Shown here: positions 35,160 to 47,447 of the stretch, in pieces
Position numbering within the stretch: the stretch's first letter is position 1
Layout: each line of letters begins with the position of its first letter
Assembly: GCA_013180625.2 (NCBI GenBank)
Contig: SNVD02013750.1
Coordinates: 1 to 64,000, forward strand
Length of the DNA: 64,000 nt
Direction of reading: 5' to 3'
Origin: Boswellia sacra
Lineage: Eukaryota; Streptophyta; Magnoliopsida; Sapindales; Burseraceae
Notes under the pieces: model-generated
The model's database searches: none
What the model was told of the DNA's origin: nothing
Seen by the model: the letters and a program-made list of their open reading frames with translations, nothing else
Position numbers and translations under genes: made by a program

Positions 35160-35480
35160 CCTAACAATAGTGGCATAATGTGCAAGTTGTTTGGATCAGA
35201 TAGTTCAGTCTTAAAGAGATTGAAAAAAAGTAGCACGATGTGTAAGTTAGTCTCGGTAAAAACAATAGGAGCGGAGCACGATATGAAAGTCACTTGGATT
35301 AGACAGTTCAATCTCGATGAGAGCCAATAGAAGCAGCACAATGTGTAAGTCACCTAGATCAGGTAGTTCAGTCTCGATGAGACCCAATAAAAGTAGCACA
35401 ATGTACAAGTCATCTGGATCCGGTAGTTCAATCGCAATGCAACCCAATAAAGTAGCACGATATGTAGATTGCCTAGATTA
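35160..35480 (+). repeat. Degenerate tandem repeat, period about 58-61 bp
   Basis: Units contain AGCACAATGTGTAAGTCA, then GATCAGGTAGTTCAGTCTCG and ATGAGACCCAATAAAAG. Copies start near 35168, 35229, 35275, 35332, 35393 and 35451 with changing divergence. Confidence 0.7.
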
Positions 35481-36379
35481 TGTAGCTCAGTCTTGATGAT
35501 ACTTCTCTTAAGCAACATGATATGCAAAGGCACTCCATCTTCATGGAACTCAATGATCATCTAAAGTAGCATGATGTGATAAAAACCTAGATCTAGCAAT
35601 TCAAGTAGCACCATGTGCAAGACACTTGGAATGAGCAATATTATCTTAAGGGTCACCATAAAAATGAGAACCGCCATAGTTGAAGACAATTGAAGAGGAA
35701 TACTATTTTGGAAAAGGAAGTTCGAGTTTGACATTCAAGTATCTCCCTTGAAGAAGGCATCCACTTTGATGAAAGAATGTCCCTTAAAGAAAGTATCTCC
35801 TTTGAATAAGACATCTATCTTGAAGAAAGAATTCGAAGTCCACCTTGAAGAAGGGATTTGAAGAAAAAGAACTTAGAAAGAAATTTGAGCCACATAGAAG
35901 GATGGATTTTCAACAATTAGACCCACATGAAAGAATTATTATAAAGTCTAGAAAGAAGCTTTGCTAGAAGGCAACATTGAATATAGTAAAGTCTAGAACT
36001 TATTTGAATTTACCATCACGAATTGTTTGATATTTTCTAAGAACTTTCAAGAACGATGAAGAAACCCCCAATGGATCTAAAAAGGCACAACATATAAAAA
36101 ACTTTCTCCAATGAAAAGCAAGAATTGATAAGAAGTACTCAAAGAAACAGTATGAAACCCAATGAATGAAGAAGATGCAATATGATAGAATTCTCTTTAG
36201 TGGGTTTGAAGAAATTAACAAGTGAAGAAACGAAGTAAGAAGGACTTGAAAGAAGGGCATGAAACCCAATGCAAAAATATGAAAAGATTGGAGAAGAATG
36301 AAAATATTTAGCTAAAGGCATAAAGAATACAAAGGTCTAAATACCATAAATTATTGTATGATAGACGTTTTCCCCTAGT

Positions 36380-37600
36380 GGGCATGCATTAGAAGAAACC
36401 CTAAGAAGTAGGCAGATTGAAGAGTGTTTTAAGCCCTGAAATAGGCACAAGCCCTAAGAAGAGACGTATTAAAGAGTGTTGAAAAACCTAAGAAGTAGGT
36501 GCACTTAAGAGTGTTTTAAGCCCTTAGAAAAGACACAAGCCCTAAGAAGAGGTACACCAAAAGTGTTTAAGAACCCTAGGAAACAATCACACTTAAGAGT
36601 ATTTTAAGCCTTTAGAGTAGGCATGAGCCCTAAGAAGAGGCATACCAAAGAGGGTTTGAAAACCCTAAGCAGTAGGTGCATTAAAGAATATTAGAAACCC
36701 TAAAAAGTAGATGCACTGAGGAGTGTTAAAAACCCTAAGTAAGAGTGTCTCATTCACACATCACAAGGATGCATTACGTGCACTAGAAAAATGCATTTGT
36801 TTGCACTAGAAGACGCATTTTATACATCATAGGGATCCATTCCATGTATTAGAAAAACATATTTGTCTACAAGTATGAGTATTAGAAACCCTAAGAAGTA
36901 GGTGAACTTAAGAGTGTTTCATTCACGCATCATAAGGATGTATTCCATGCATTAGAAAAAATGCATTTGTCTACGCCAGAAGAGTGCATTTCGCGCATCA
37001 TAAGGATGAATTCCATGCTTTAGAAAAATACATTTGTTTGCATTAAAAAGTATTAGAAATCCCAAGAAGTAGGTGCACTTAAGACTGTTTCATTTACGCA
37101 TTACATGGATGCATTCCATGCATTAGGAAAATGCATTTGTCTACACCAAAAAGTGTTTTCAAACCCTAAGGAGTATGTGCACTTATGAGTTTTTCATCTT
37201 AGCATTAGAAGAATGCACTTGTCCACATTAGAAGAGTGCTTACCTGTATCATAAGGACATATTCCATGCAATAAAAAAATACATTTGTCTGTATTGAAGA
37301 GTGTTAGAAACCCTAAAATGTAGGCACACTTAAGAGCATTCACATATTGTAAGGATACATTTCAAGCATTAGAAAAATACATTTGTTTGTATCGAATAAT
37401 GTTTTCAAACCCTAAGAAGTAGGTATACTTAAGAGGGTTTCATCTTAGCATTAGAAGGATGCACTTGTCCACAATGGAAAAGTGCACATCATGCATCATA
37501 AAGATGTATTCCATGCATTAGAAAGATGCATTTGTCTAAACATTATAGGATTGCACATCATGTATTATAAGGATCTGTCCCATGCATTTGAAGGATGATA
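36380..37600 (+). repeat. Degenerate repeat field with two interleaved motifs
   Basis: One motif is CCCTAAGAAGTAGG(C/T)GCACTTAAGAGTGTTT (irregular copies about 36400-37430); the other is GCATTCCATGCATTAGAAAAATGCATTTGTCT (about 36780-37550). Copies are degenerate, with spacing of roughly 60-130 bp. The TGCAT-rich motif is partly palindromic (ATGCATTAGAAAAATGCAT). Confidence 0.65.
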
Positions 37601-37780
37601 ATTAGCCTAGCTTTAAGTGGGCACATTTGTTGTACAGGAATTGAAGCGGAAAGTAGATGTTGAGAAATGTAGCAGACTGCATACGTTGATGAAGAAGTCA
37701 TAACCAAAATAGGCAAGACGAGATAAGTGTATTTTCTCGATCTTTGTCTCTTACAAACCTCTCCAAGGTAGGGAGCAAGC

Positions 37781-40700
37781 TATAGACACTTGATTTTTTT
37801 GCTCAATGACACGGATCGATGTTGAGCAATATGAAATGCCTGAAGAAGGCCTTTGACTAGAAAAAAGTGTGAATAGCCAAAGAACCAAAATTCTAGAAAA
37901 CCATAATTCAACTTCAAAAGAATCATAGAAACCAATCTGTGAAGAACCAGACAATGAGTAGTATGCCATTGCGAAGCTCCGAATGTCTACTTTTTTGAAA
38001 TTTACATATTATAAATTGGAGCTCTGTACAAAAAGGTTCTGGTCGATTGGACATAACTAACTTGGAGTGCACTGCTCATTGGCAATAGTATTGCTTATTG
38101 TTGGTTGGCACTGTTCACCCCAGCATACTGTTCACTGGTACTGCTCATCTGAATCCTACATTGGCTTTTTATCGATTTTTCACTCCAAAGAAAGCCTATA
38201 TAAGCATACCTTTGGGACACTTCTGATACTTAAGGACTATTTTCTAGTCTAATATTTTTTTGGTATTTTATATTACTTTAAACCTTGAAAAGGTACATCC
38301 TGAGAGCAGTTCTCTCTTCTCCTTCCTAATTTCTTCTTTAATTTGCTTGCTTAGAATTAGCATGTTTAGGATGTATTTCAATGCTTAGAAGCATGTTTAG
38401 GATTATTATAAATTGTTTTAATCCTTTATAAAAACTTGATTTTTTAGGTTTGATGATGAAATAAAGATGAATATCAAGCGATGTAAATGGTCGAAGTGCC
38501 CTTTTAAGCAAAAGGAAGAAAGGTGAGAAGAAATTCACCAAAGCCTTGAAAACTGATATGTGACTTCAAAAAATCACATAAATTAATCCGGGACAAATCT
38601 AAGGATAAGTCATATATCATTATGAAGCTACAGAAGTCTAGTTTTCATAGAATTTTTATGGATCACATATCAGAGTTGAACTCAAAGAGTTACGTGCGAT
38701 CAAACGGTTGAAGGTCAAAAGGGACTACATTGAAAAAAATACAAAATTAAAGGTCTAGTGGGCCACAGCCAACTAGCTATTTACCAACAACCAGTCGATT
38801 ATTAGAGCGTCAGCTGGCGGTCTTCCAACAATTGGCTGGCTATTGTCCTAATATATTTGGAAATTTCAATTGAAACCTTCCTTTTTTATTATCTACTTCC
38901 TTTTTCAACTTCAACCCTCTCCTATATAAACAAGCCCTCTCCTCATTTTCCAGCAAACATCTCTTCTCCCTCTTGAAGACACACTTGAGAAGCCCAGCAG
39001 TCTTTTCTAGTCTAAAATTTTTTATTATTTTATATTACTCTAAACTCGAAAATGGCACATCTTAGGAGCAGTTTTCTCTTCTCTCACTTTATTTCTTCTT
39101 TATTTTTCTCGCTTTAGAATAAGCATGTTTAGGTTTATTTTTTATGCTTACAAGCATGTTTAGGGTTATTATGATTTGTTCTAACCCTTATTTGTTTTGC
39201 AAGATGGATAAGCGTGTCAAGATAAGTCTGCTTTCCCTCCTTTATTTAGAAACATGTTTAGGATTTTATTTTCTTCATGAATGCTTAGAAATCATGCTTA
39301 GGATGGAGCGCATGCTTAAAATCATGCTTAAGGGCACATGATTACAATCATGCTAGAAAAATTTACGATTGCTTTGAAGTATGCTAGAAAATAGCATAGA
39401 ATAAGTAAAAATTATCATGTTTAACCTTGAATGCTTGAATTGGGCTAGAATAGAATTGTTTGACCATGATTGAAGTTGAATGATTGAATTAGGCTAAAAA
39501 TGCAATGATACTATAAATTGTTATGAATTATGCTAGAATAGCGATATGATGGAATTATCAAATGTAGATTGAATTGTCATGATTCTAGATTATCGCCTTA
39601 ATTAGAATTATAATTGATTAACATAAATGCATGTATGAATATACTATATTTAGAATTGTAATTGAATAATTGTAAAACACCATGAAGTGGTGGTGGACTC
39701 GTATTGATGGTGAGGGACCACCATTAAGAATAATAATTATATGTATATGCATATAGAGGTTTGATAAACATAGAATAGACTCACATATTATGGTGTGAAA
39801 TTCCTTATTTATCGAATCTTACATTGATTAATTATATTAAGACGTGATTTACATGAATATGCTATGATTCATATGAACGAATGAATGCTATATTTGAAGT
39901 GTTATAAGCAGAATTTACGTTATCATTGAAGAGAAATGTATCTTTTTCTTATCCCCCGTGTCCGACAGGAAATGTAATTCTATTCTCCTTTCTCTTTCTT
40001 TATATACAACTATAGTTGATTGAATATCACGTTACATCTTTGATGAAGATAAAACTTGAAATGTGTGCATAAAATGAACCACCTAAGTGGATTGTATAGC
40101 AACATGAGCTATTTTCATTTGGTATACCCTAGTGGAGGCAAGATTTTGATACGACCGAGGAGATTGGCTCGCAGCTAACTTTTCAAACCCATTTCTGAAG
40201 GGATGAGAGTAGATTAGGTCTTGAAGCGTGGGATCAGATTGCCCCCATTCATTCCCAATTGAATAATTAGGTGGCGACTCTATTTCTACAGGCATACCCA
40301 TGTCTCGTTTGTGTTCACTTAAGACTCAAAAAAGGCTTTGACATAGTGTCATGGTTGCAAACCTTCTGCCAGAATGAAAGTCCTGTTCACATCCTCATTT
40401 ATCTTGCAAGGTGGTAATGCCTGTCAAGGTAAGTCATTTATCCTTTCTCTATTTAGAAACATGAATATAGATCTTATTTCTTGTTTAATGCTTATAAATA
40501 TGCTTAAAAGAACATGTCTTAGAATCATACTTAAGAGCACATAATTAAAATCATGTTAGAAATTGAACTTATGATTGTTTTGAAGCATGCTAGAAAATAG
40601 TATAAAATAAGCAAGAATTGCTTTGATTGGTTGGAATTGCCCTAATTACTTTGATTGACTTAGACTTGATTGAAATGAATTGGGCTACAATAGCCATGTT

Positions 40701-41690
40701 TTGCCATCTTTGATTGAATTAGGCAAGAATATGCTATGTTTTGCCACGACAACCATGATTAGGCTAGAAATGCCATGTCCAGGCTAGAATTGCCATATTT
40801 AAAATTTCCATTATCAATTGAATTATGCTAGAATAGCAATAGGTATAATTGCCACAATAGAATTACCAACTTGTATAAAAGTGCCATGATTTTAGTTTAT
40901 GGCTTTAAATGGAATTTTAATTGATTCATTATGAATGCTTGAATGAATATACCTTGATTAAATGATGCCATAAAGTGATGGTACTTACATTGATGGCGAG
41001 GGAGTATTACTTAGAATGAATGATTAGAATCATTAAAGAAATGTATGAACATGAAATGAATGCTTGAAGAGGCTCGATAAGCATTGAATAGACTCACATA
41101 TGAGGTGGGAAATTCTTTATTTATCAAATATCGCATTAATTGCTCATATGTGAATATATGATTTGCATGAATGTGCTATGAATATTATGGATGACTGAAC
41201 ATTTTAAGTGTTAGAATTAGAATTTACTTTATTTATGGAAGGATAAATTGATGTAATCCTCTTTCCATTCCCCTATGTTTGCAAGGAATTGTAATCTTTT
41301 CTCCTTACTTCTTTCTTTATATGAATATACAACTGCCCTGAATGGAATCACCTTGGATGATTAATAAAAGATAAAATTGAAAAATGAAGTGGACTATATA
41401 ACGAAGTATAGCTATTTTTATTTGGTATTTCCAGGTGGAGTTCAAGATTTATATTTGGGTAGGCCGAAGGCTCATAGTTTACTTCTTGAATCCATCTTTG
41501 AAGGGATAAGGCAGTTTAGGTCCCAAGGGGAGAGATTAGATTGTCATAATCCATTTTTCTAATAGGAAATTAGGTATAACTTCATTCTTCAGACAAACCA
41601 TGGCTTGTTTATGTTCTCTTAAGTCTGCAAAGAGGCTTTGATATAGTGTCATGGTCGCAATGCTGTGGTAGGATGAAAGCTTTGTTCACA
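37781..41690 (+). repeat. Right LTR of the outer gypsy element, interrupted
   Basis: Matches the left LTR (7791-9720) in two blocks, 37781-38425 and 40391-41690. The break lies inside the shared phrase TGTTTTAATCCTCATTT, where a solo LTR was inserted. A TATA-like sequence (GCCTATATAAGC) is at about 38195. It ends TTTGTTCACA. Confidence 0.78.
38426..40390 (+). repeat. Solo LTR inserted in the right LTR
   Basis: A 1965-bp block that resembles the surrounding LTR family itself: it starts with ATAAAAACTTGATTTTTTAG, has its own TATA (CTCCTATATAAACAAG, about 38919) and ends AAGTCCTGTTCAC. The 5-bp sequence ATCCT is found directly before (38421-38425) and after (40391-40395), and the uninterrupted left LTR has a single ATCCT at this place. 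No internal region remains, as expected after recombination between the two LTRs of an inserted element. Confidence 0.82.
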
Positions 41691-43840
41691 CAACAAATTA
41701 ATCATCCTCTTCTTCTATTGTCCCTCATAAGCTTAAGCATGATAAACTCTTCAGTTTCACAGGTAAGGATAGTCGTGGTAGCTTTACCAACTGTCTCTAT
41801 GCCGCTTTACATTGAAAATAAAGTCTCACCTTTATCATCAAGAAAGGAGAATGAATTTCAGATGCATTTTTTAAGTCAATTGAAGAATCGAAGATATTAG
41901 TAATCATTTTCTCAAAAGATCACACTTTTTCCAAATGGTGCTTAGATGAACTTGGAAAAATTATTGATTGCAAGAAAACACATGGCTAGACAATTATGTC
42001 GATCTTTTACCGTGTAGATCCATCTGATGTAAGGAAGAAAACTAGAAGCATTGGAGTTGCTCTCAATAAGCATGAAAAACATTTCAAGGACATGCCAGAA
42101 AAAGTTCAAAGGTGGAGAAATGCTTTGGCTAAACATCTAATTTATTCGAACGAGACACGTCAGTGATTGAGTAAGTCTGACACATCTTTTAATTTTAAAT
42201 ATAATCATTTTAATCAATTAAGATTCTCTGCTAGTGTCTTCTCTTGGATATCACTAAATAGAACAATTAATAATTTCACTAATGATGCTGGTTCATCAAT
42301 TGTTGTTCAAGTTACCTCTAAATTACAATAAATTAATGCATAATTGAGTTTTGTTTTTTATAATTTTTTTAAGCCTGAGTCGAAGCTTATGGACAGAGTT
42401 ATCGATGATATTTTGAGGAAACTAACTGAAATGTTAACTACTTCAAATGGTTGAGAGGCCTAGTTGGATTAAATTTGTGTATTGAGAAAAGTAAATCATT
42501 GTTATGTGTTGGATCATCAGATATCAATTTTCAAATAGTAGGTCTTTGGGGTATGGGTGGCATATATAGGTAAAACAACTCTGGCCAGTATTGTTTATGA
42601 ACAAGTATCTAGGCAATTTGAAGGTGACTACTTTAAAATCGATTTCTGGGAGGAATTGGAAACAAATGGAGTATATTTTGTAGGAGACCAAATTCTTTTT
42701 GAAATACTAGAAGAAAATATCAAAATAAACACTCCTATTATACCACAATATATTCAACAGAGGCTCTAACCGAATATATACTTTAGAGCAAATGGAATCT
42801 TTAGATGAAAGGGTTGATAAATTTGTTCGAGGAAATAGATTTGTCATAACAACTAGAGAAAAACAACTGCTTTGTTACAGTGAGATATATTTTTATGAGG
42901 TTTGATGGATTTGTTCACAATAAAGCTACTTAATTATTTTGCAATTATGCTTTTAGGCAAAAGCAAACCTTTAAAGATTTCAAAGGTCTCTCAAATACCA
43001 TAATATTTTATGCCAAAGTTAATCCATTAACTTTAACGTATTGGGTTCCTCTCTTTATGGAATGACCAAATGAGATTGGAAAAATGCCTTGTCTATCTTA
43101 AAAATGATTGGTGCCTCACATATTCATAGTATTAAAATTAAGTTATGAAAGTCTGAGTAAAGAATAGAAGAATATATATATCTTGACTTTGCTTATTTCT
43201 TTAAAAGGGATGATAGAGATCGTGTTACAAACATATTTGATGGCTGCTATAACTTTAGTATACACAATATTATTTGAGTACTCTCATTGACTAGTCACTC
43301 ATGTTATAATCAAACAACAAGTTAGAAATACATGATATACAGCAAGAAATGGGAAAGAAATGTTTACAAAGAATTTGAAAAAAAATCTAGCTAGACGAAG
43401 TAGGTTATGGTGTTCTAATGATGTCTATTGTATGTTGGAGGTAATAAGGTGAGAGCCTTAATCGATTTGAGATTGTGTTTTATATAAAAGATGTTAAAAA
43501 CAATCGAAACTATGAATTTCATGCTCACTTGACGTAGATTTAGGAAGAATAATACTACACCAACAACTAACTTACAACCAACTTTCTCTATAACCTTAAT
43601 TAGCAAAATCCTACTAGGGATGTAACTTCTCTCATCCATTTTTTTTTCCTCCTCCAATTAATTTTTTCCAACTCAAGTTGAAAAGAGAGTTGGTTATAAA
43701 TGAGTTGTGAGTGTAGCATTACTTTTTTCCATTTTTAAACTTGTTCTTTACCTTTTTTGTTAGGGCACCAGTGCAATTGAAGGTATTTTCACAAATATGT
43801 TCGAAATAGGAGATTTGCCTTTAAGTTCAAAAGCCTAAAA
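41691..43840 (+). pseudogene. TIR-NBS-LRR disease-resistance gene, broken
   Basis: TNL proteins are intracellular immune receptors. From 41700: SSSSIVPHKLKHD, GKDSRGSFTNCLYAALH (TIR), IIFSKDHTFSKWCLDELGKI (TIR core), FYRVDPSDVRKKTRS; then NB-ARC with GLWGMGG and, in another frame, GKTTLAS (P-loop, 42545-42590), VITTREKQLLC (RNBS-B), NPLTL, LKLSYESLSKE, and IHDIQQEMG at the MHD position (43333). After an intron (AG at 43763) GTSAIEGIFTNMFEIGDLPL follows and stops at an A-run. Four extra bases (TATA) split the P-loop frame, and stops occur at 41810, 41819, 41854, 41974 and elsewhere. The LRR is absent. The left edge touches the outer LTR. Confidence 0.9.
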
Positions 43841-44746
43841 AAAAAAAAAAAGCCTAATCTTAGGTTGCTCTGTTACACCCCAAATCCTATAGATTTAGAA
43901 TGCAATTACAACAATCTTTTCAATCAAGAAACTCAAAAAGCAAAATCATGTTGTAGCAGTCTGTGGTTGCCAAGGGAACTCTATCTTTGCCATGCCAAAA
44001 CCCTCCATCGTTTAGTACAACTACCGATCTCCTGAGGCACACAATAAATATAATGAGTATAAAATAATTAAGCAAGCTAAATGGAAGCATTGCAATGGTC
44101 AATTAACAGAAAAACCAATACAGAGCATTGTTACTGTTCATTTACTGTCACACAAGAAATAAATAACTTGATACAAAAGTCAAAAAATAGTATTCCGAAT
44201 ATAGGACTCGTGTTTTGAAGGAACCTGCACGATGGCACAAGGTTTCTCATTCCTAACAATTTTTCAGATTTCAAAATGGCGCCCCTACGCCATAGGGGTT
44301 ACGTGCCTGTGCCAACCCTCTGTCTACAAACCTTGATGTCAGTTAATATGGTGCTCCTGTGCAACCTATTTGGTGCACCTATGCCAGTTTTCTACTTTGG
44401 CCATCATTCTTGGATCACTTCATCACTTACACAATCGCATATTCACATTTACAAAATTTATTCTAATATATGACTTTCACAAGCCATTTCACAATTCTTA
44501 TACACAATCATATGTACTTAAATCACTTCATGTATGCTTTTGTCAAGCTATTCACATCACTCAAACACATATGTGTTTATTTCATTTTCGTATAACCTTA
44601 GGGACACATATATCACATATTTGTCACAAGTTTGAGGCTAGTTCGACAATTCGGATGATACTGGGCCTATGGTACCGAATCCTATGCAAGGAATTACATG
44701 GTTTGGACCTCCCCTCATTCATTGAATCATAAATTTGCACGTGGCA
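43841..44746. repeat. Possible remnant LTR between the TNL pseudogene and the Athila LTR
   Basis: After an A15 run flanked by repeated AAGCCTAA, a sequence starting TGTTACACCCCAAATCC (about 43870) and ending at CACGTGGCA (44746) looks like an LTR in style (TG...CA, TGTTACACCCC start), but no second copy is in the window and no duplication was found. No gene is recognised. Confidence 0.35.
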
Positions 44747-46096
44747 TGACACATCCGAAAAAGGATTGTCTCCCAATTATAGGAGTGTCAAAGTAATAAA
44801 ACCCGGTGAGACCGGGGTCGATCCACGAGGAGGGAGATTTTAGCGCTACAAATTATAAGCTAAGCAAATACGATATGATGATTCAAAGATATGACAAGAT
44901 AATATCAATAATAGATGAGAATAATTAAAATACGCAAGAAATTAACACAATAATAATGATAGATAAGGTTAGGGGATCCGCCCTTGATATATCAAATAAG
45001 GATAAGTAACCCATTTTATTTATATGAATTATATTTGTTTCGTTACCAATATTTATACCACTACTTGTAAATGGATTCAAGCATCCAATGTGCCAATCAA
45101 CATATGTCTACAACAAATCAAGGTTCCTAACTAGATTCATGTCAGTAAGGAAGAATCATATGACATCTAAAAATGATCCAAGCATTTGATGTGCCAAGGA
45201 TTGTCGACAATGGATCAAGACCTCTACTTTACGAGTGGTGTCAAGATTGATTAAGAAAATAAATATAAATCATATAAAATAAACAACACAAGATTACAAC
45301 TATTAAACACATACCAAGAGTTAGAGAATCCTTATTCTCATATCAAGGGTTTCACCCTTTCACCTTAGGAAGAGAGAAATTAGAAAGACATTATAAGAAA
45401 AAGAACACAAATTGCAAGAAAAAGAGAATTCATTAATAACATAAACATACAAGAGAGAAAAACAATAGAAGATCCCAACAAGGCCAAGATGCCCTAATGA
45501 GTCACAAGGCACCTCTATTTATAGATACATTCAGGGGCAAACTTGTCAAATTACAAAGGAATAATTGTCAAATATTAGATGCACCAACTTTGACAATTGG
45601 GGTAATTAGGTGAACCGACTTTGACCACCGATTTTGACATTGAATTTTTAAGAATTTTAATCACATGTCTTCATGATAGTCGTAGATATTTCTCTCAACT
45701 TTCTAGAACATCTTGATTCGTATGATTTGGATACGTATTCTGAGAGATATGATCAAAATATTGAGGCATGGTCAGGCCGGGCTGAAACTACAGATGGGTT
45801 CACTTCAAGCTCATTTTTGGTCTACTAAGAGCCCGAATTTGATGATTCTTCTGAAATACAATCTTGTAAATAATTTAATCAGCTTTCCAAAACATTGAGA
45901 TTTGCACCATTCTGATCTATAAATAAAGATTTATGCCCATTTTACCGAACCTGTAACAAAACCAAAATTAAGAGGAAGTTAATTCCAAAGATGCAAAGAC
46001 TACAAATATGCTTAAGTTGAGGAACTTAATGACACTATTAATGCAATATGATGAACTAAGCTCCTATTAAACATACATATTTAAGTGTTCATCACA
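44747..46096 (-). repeat. 3' LTR of the minus-strand Athila element
   Basis: On the minus strand it starts TGTGATGAACAC at 46096 and ends GGATGTGTCA at 44747. The polypurine tract AAGCTGGTTGGGGG lies at 46110-46097. TATA box CTATAAATAG at 45524-45515. It is an inverted copy of 631-2160. Confidence 0.88.
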
Positions 46097-47447
46097 CCCC
46101 CAACCAGCTTATTGCTAGTCCCTAGCAATTGAAGCGTTATTATTTAGAAGTGATTTATAGAATTTTACATCCAAGGTGGTCATTATTGCACTCTCCTTGA
46201 TTTTATCCAAATAAACAAACTCTCAACCGATTTTTCTTTTTTTCTTTTTTTAATGACTTATGTTCCCTTCAGTCAAGATATCAATAAACCTTCTTTTTGT
46301 GCTCAGTCGACACATGACTATGGGGCTTATTAGAAAGAAGCCATATCGGTTCTAATATTTGTTAAGGCTAAAAACTGTAGGTAGGGAGCATTCATTTATT
46401 TTATATATATATATATATGTTTTTTTTTTGAAAGAATGCATCTTTAACCCATGTAGCGAGCCTTAGGCTAATGACTCCCAGACCAGTTGGCCTTAGGGCA
46501 TTAGGTGTTAAGACACCCCTACGAGCTTAACGACTCGGGTTGCCGATGCTTTATTTTTGCCTAGAAACTTGTGGATAGTGCAATGTTCAATCCCATTAAG
46601 CTTTCTCCTTAATCCATGTAGCGAGCTTTGGGCCCATCGCTCCCAAACCAGTTGGTCTTAGGGTATTAGGTGTTGAGGCACCCCTCGGGCTTAATTGCTC
46701 GAATTAAGGAGGCTACGAGACCAAACTTATCCATAATTGCTCTTTTTTTTTACCTTTTTTTTCACTTTTTTTTTTTTTTTACTTTTCCCTTCCTTTTTCT
46801 TGTTATCCTAAACAAAATAAAAGAACTTAAATATTGCAACATTTCATTTCGCCACCCACAATCATGCATCAAGGTATGTGTGTGTGTCAAGAAAGGTTCA
46901 TGAATACTTGCTTAACGAGTACATAAGCACACAATTTATTAAATGATAATGTTATGAGAGTTCATAGATTTGAATAATTCAAAGTGAAATGAATAAGACC
47001 TCCTTGTTATAAAATTCAAAAATCAAGACTAAATAATATCAAGTTAGCTAGAATGAGTTCACAAAATCAAAATAAAATGACAAATTGGTTAGAATGGGTT
47101 TCAAGAGTTCAAACTGGTCCTCCTTACTCTGCCATTCCTGACCCAGAATGCGTCTCAAGAGGATTTGAACTCCTTACACCGCACTCTGAATCTAATTACT
47201 AACTCGCTTTTTTTTTAATAAGAAAAGGAAATTCGAGACACACTTATGTCGACTATCCTTCCCCCCCAACCAAATGAAACATTGTCCTCAATGTTTAAAT
47301 GTAGAGAGATAAAGTATAAGAGACATTACCTAAAGCTCCTGTTATTCAAGAGAAATGACCTGAAAGACTTATAAAATACTAAAAATAAAAGACAAGAAAA
47401 CAAAAAAATTACAAATGGAGATTCAGATCGAATTTGCACTTTTTGTT
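46097..47447 (-). other. Non-coding stretch between the LOG-like gene and the 3' LTR
   Basis: Holds the polypurine tract, an (AT)n run (46402-46419), and two tandem units of about 160 bp that contain GTAGCGAGC-TT-GG and GTTGG-CTTAGGG-ATTAGGTGTT (46440-46560 and 46616-46710). The same two units are present inverted at 1-250. T-rich tracts occur at 46741-46800. No coding sequence. Confidence 0.6.

Larger units (their letters stand above)
33191..37780 (+). other. Non-coding 3' tail of the outer gag-only element
   Basis: About 4.6 kb without a recognisable protein. It contains a 150-bp purine tract made of GAAAAA units (33723-33866), a 58-61-bp tandem repeat (35160-35480), and a longer degenerate repeat field at 36380-37600. 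The many long open frames on the minus strand of the purine tract are low-complexity Phe/Ser frames and not genes. A long non-coding interior is typical of large non-autonomous gypsy derivatives. Confidence 0.6.
7791..41690 (+). mobile_element. Outer Ty3/gypsy-type element, gag-only (LARD-like), carrying nested insertions
   Basis: Two related LTRs in the same orientation (7791-9720 and 37781-41690) bracket this span. The interior has only a gag gene (11295-11735, resumed at 32589) followed by a non-coding tail of about 4.6 kb. No protease, reverse transcriptase or integrase of its own is visible, which fits a non-autonomous large retrotransposon derivative. A complete copia element (11736-32588) interrupts gag and a solo LTR interrupts the right LTR. 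Without these insertions the element would be about 11 kb. No clear target duplication was found outside the two LTRs. Confidence 0.7.

Noticed and set aside
36380..37600. CRISPR-like array
   Set aside because: The units are degenerate, irregularly spaced, have no unique spacers, and the genome is a plant nuclear genome.
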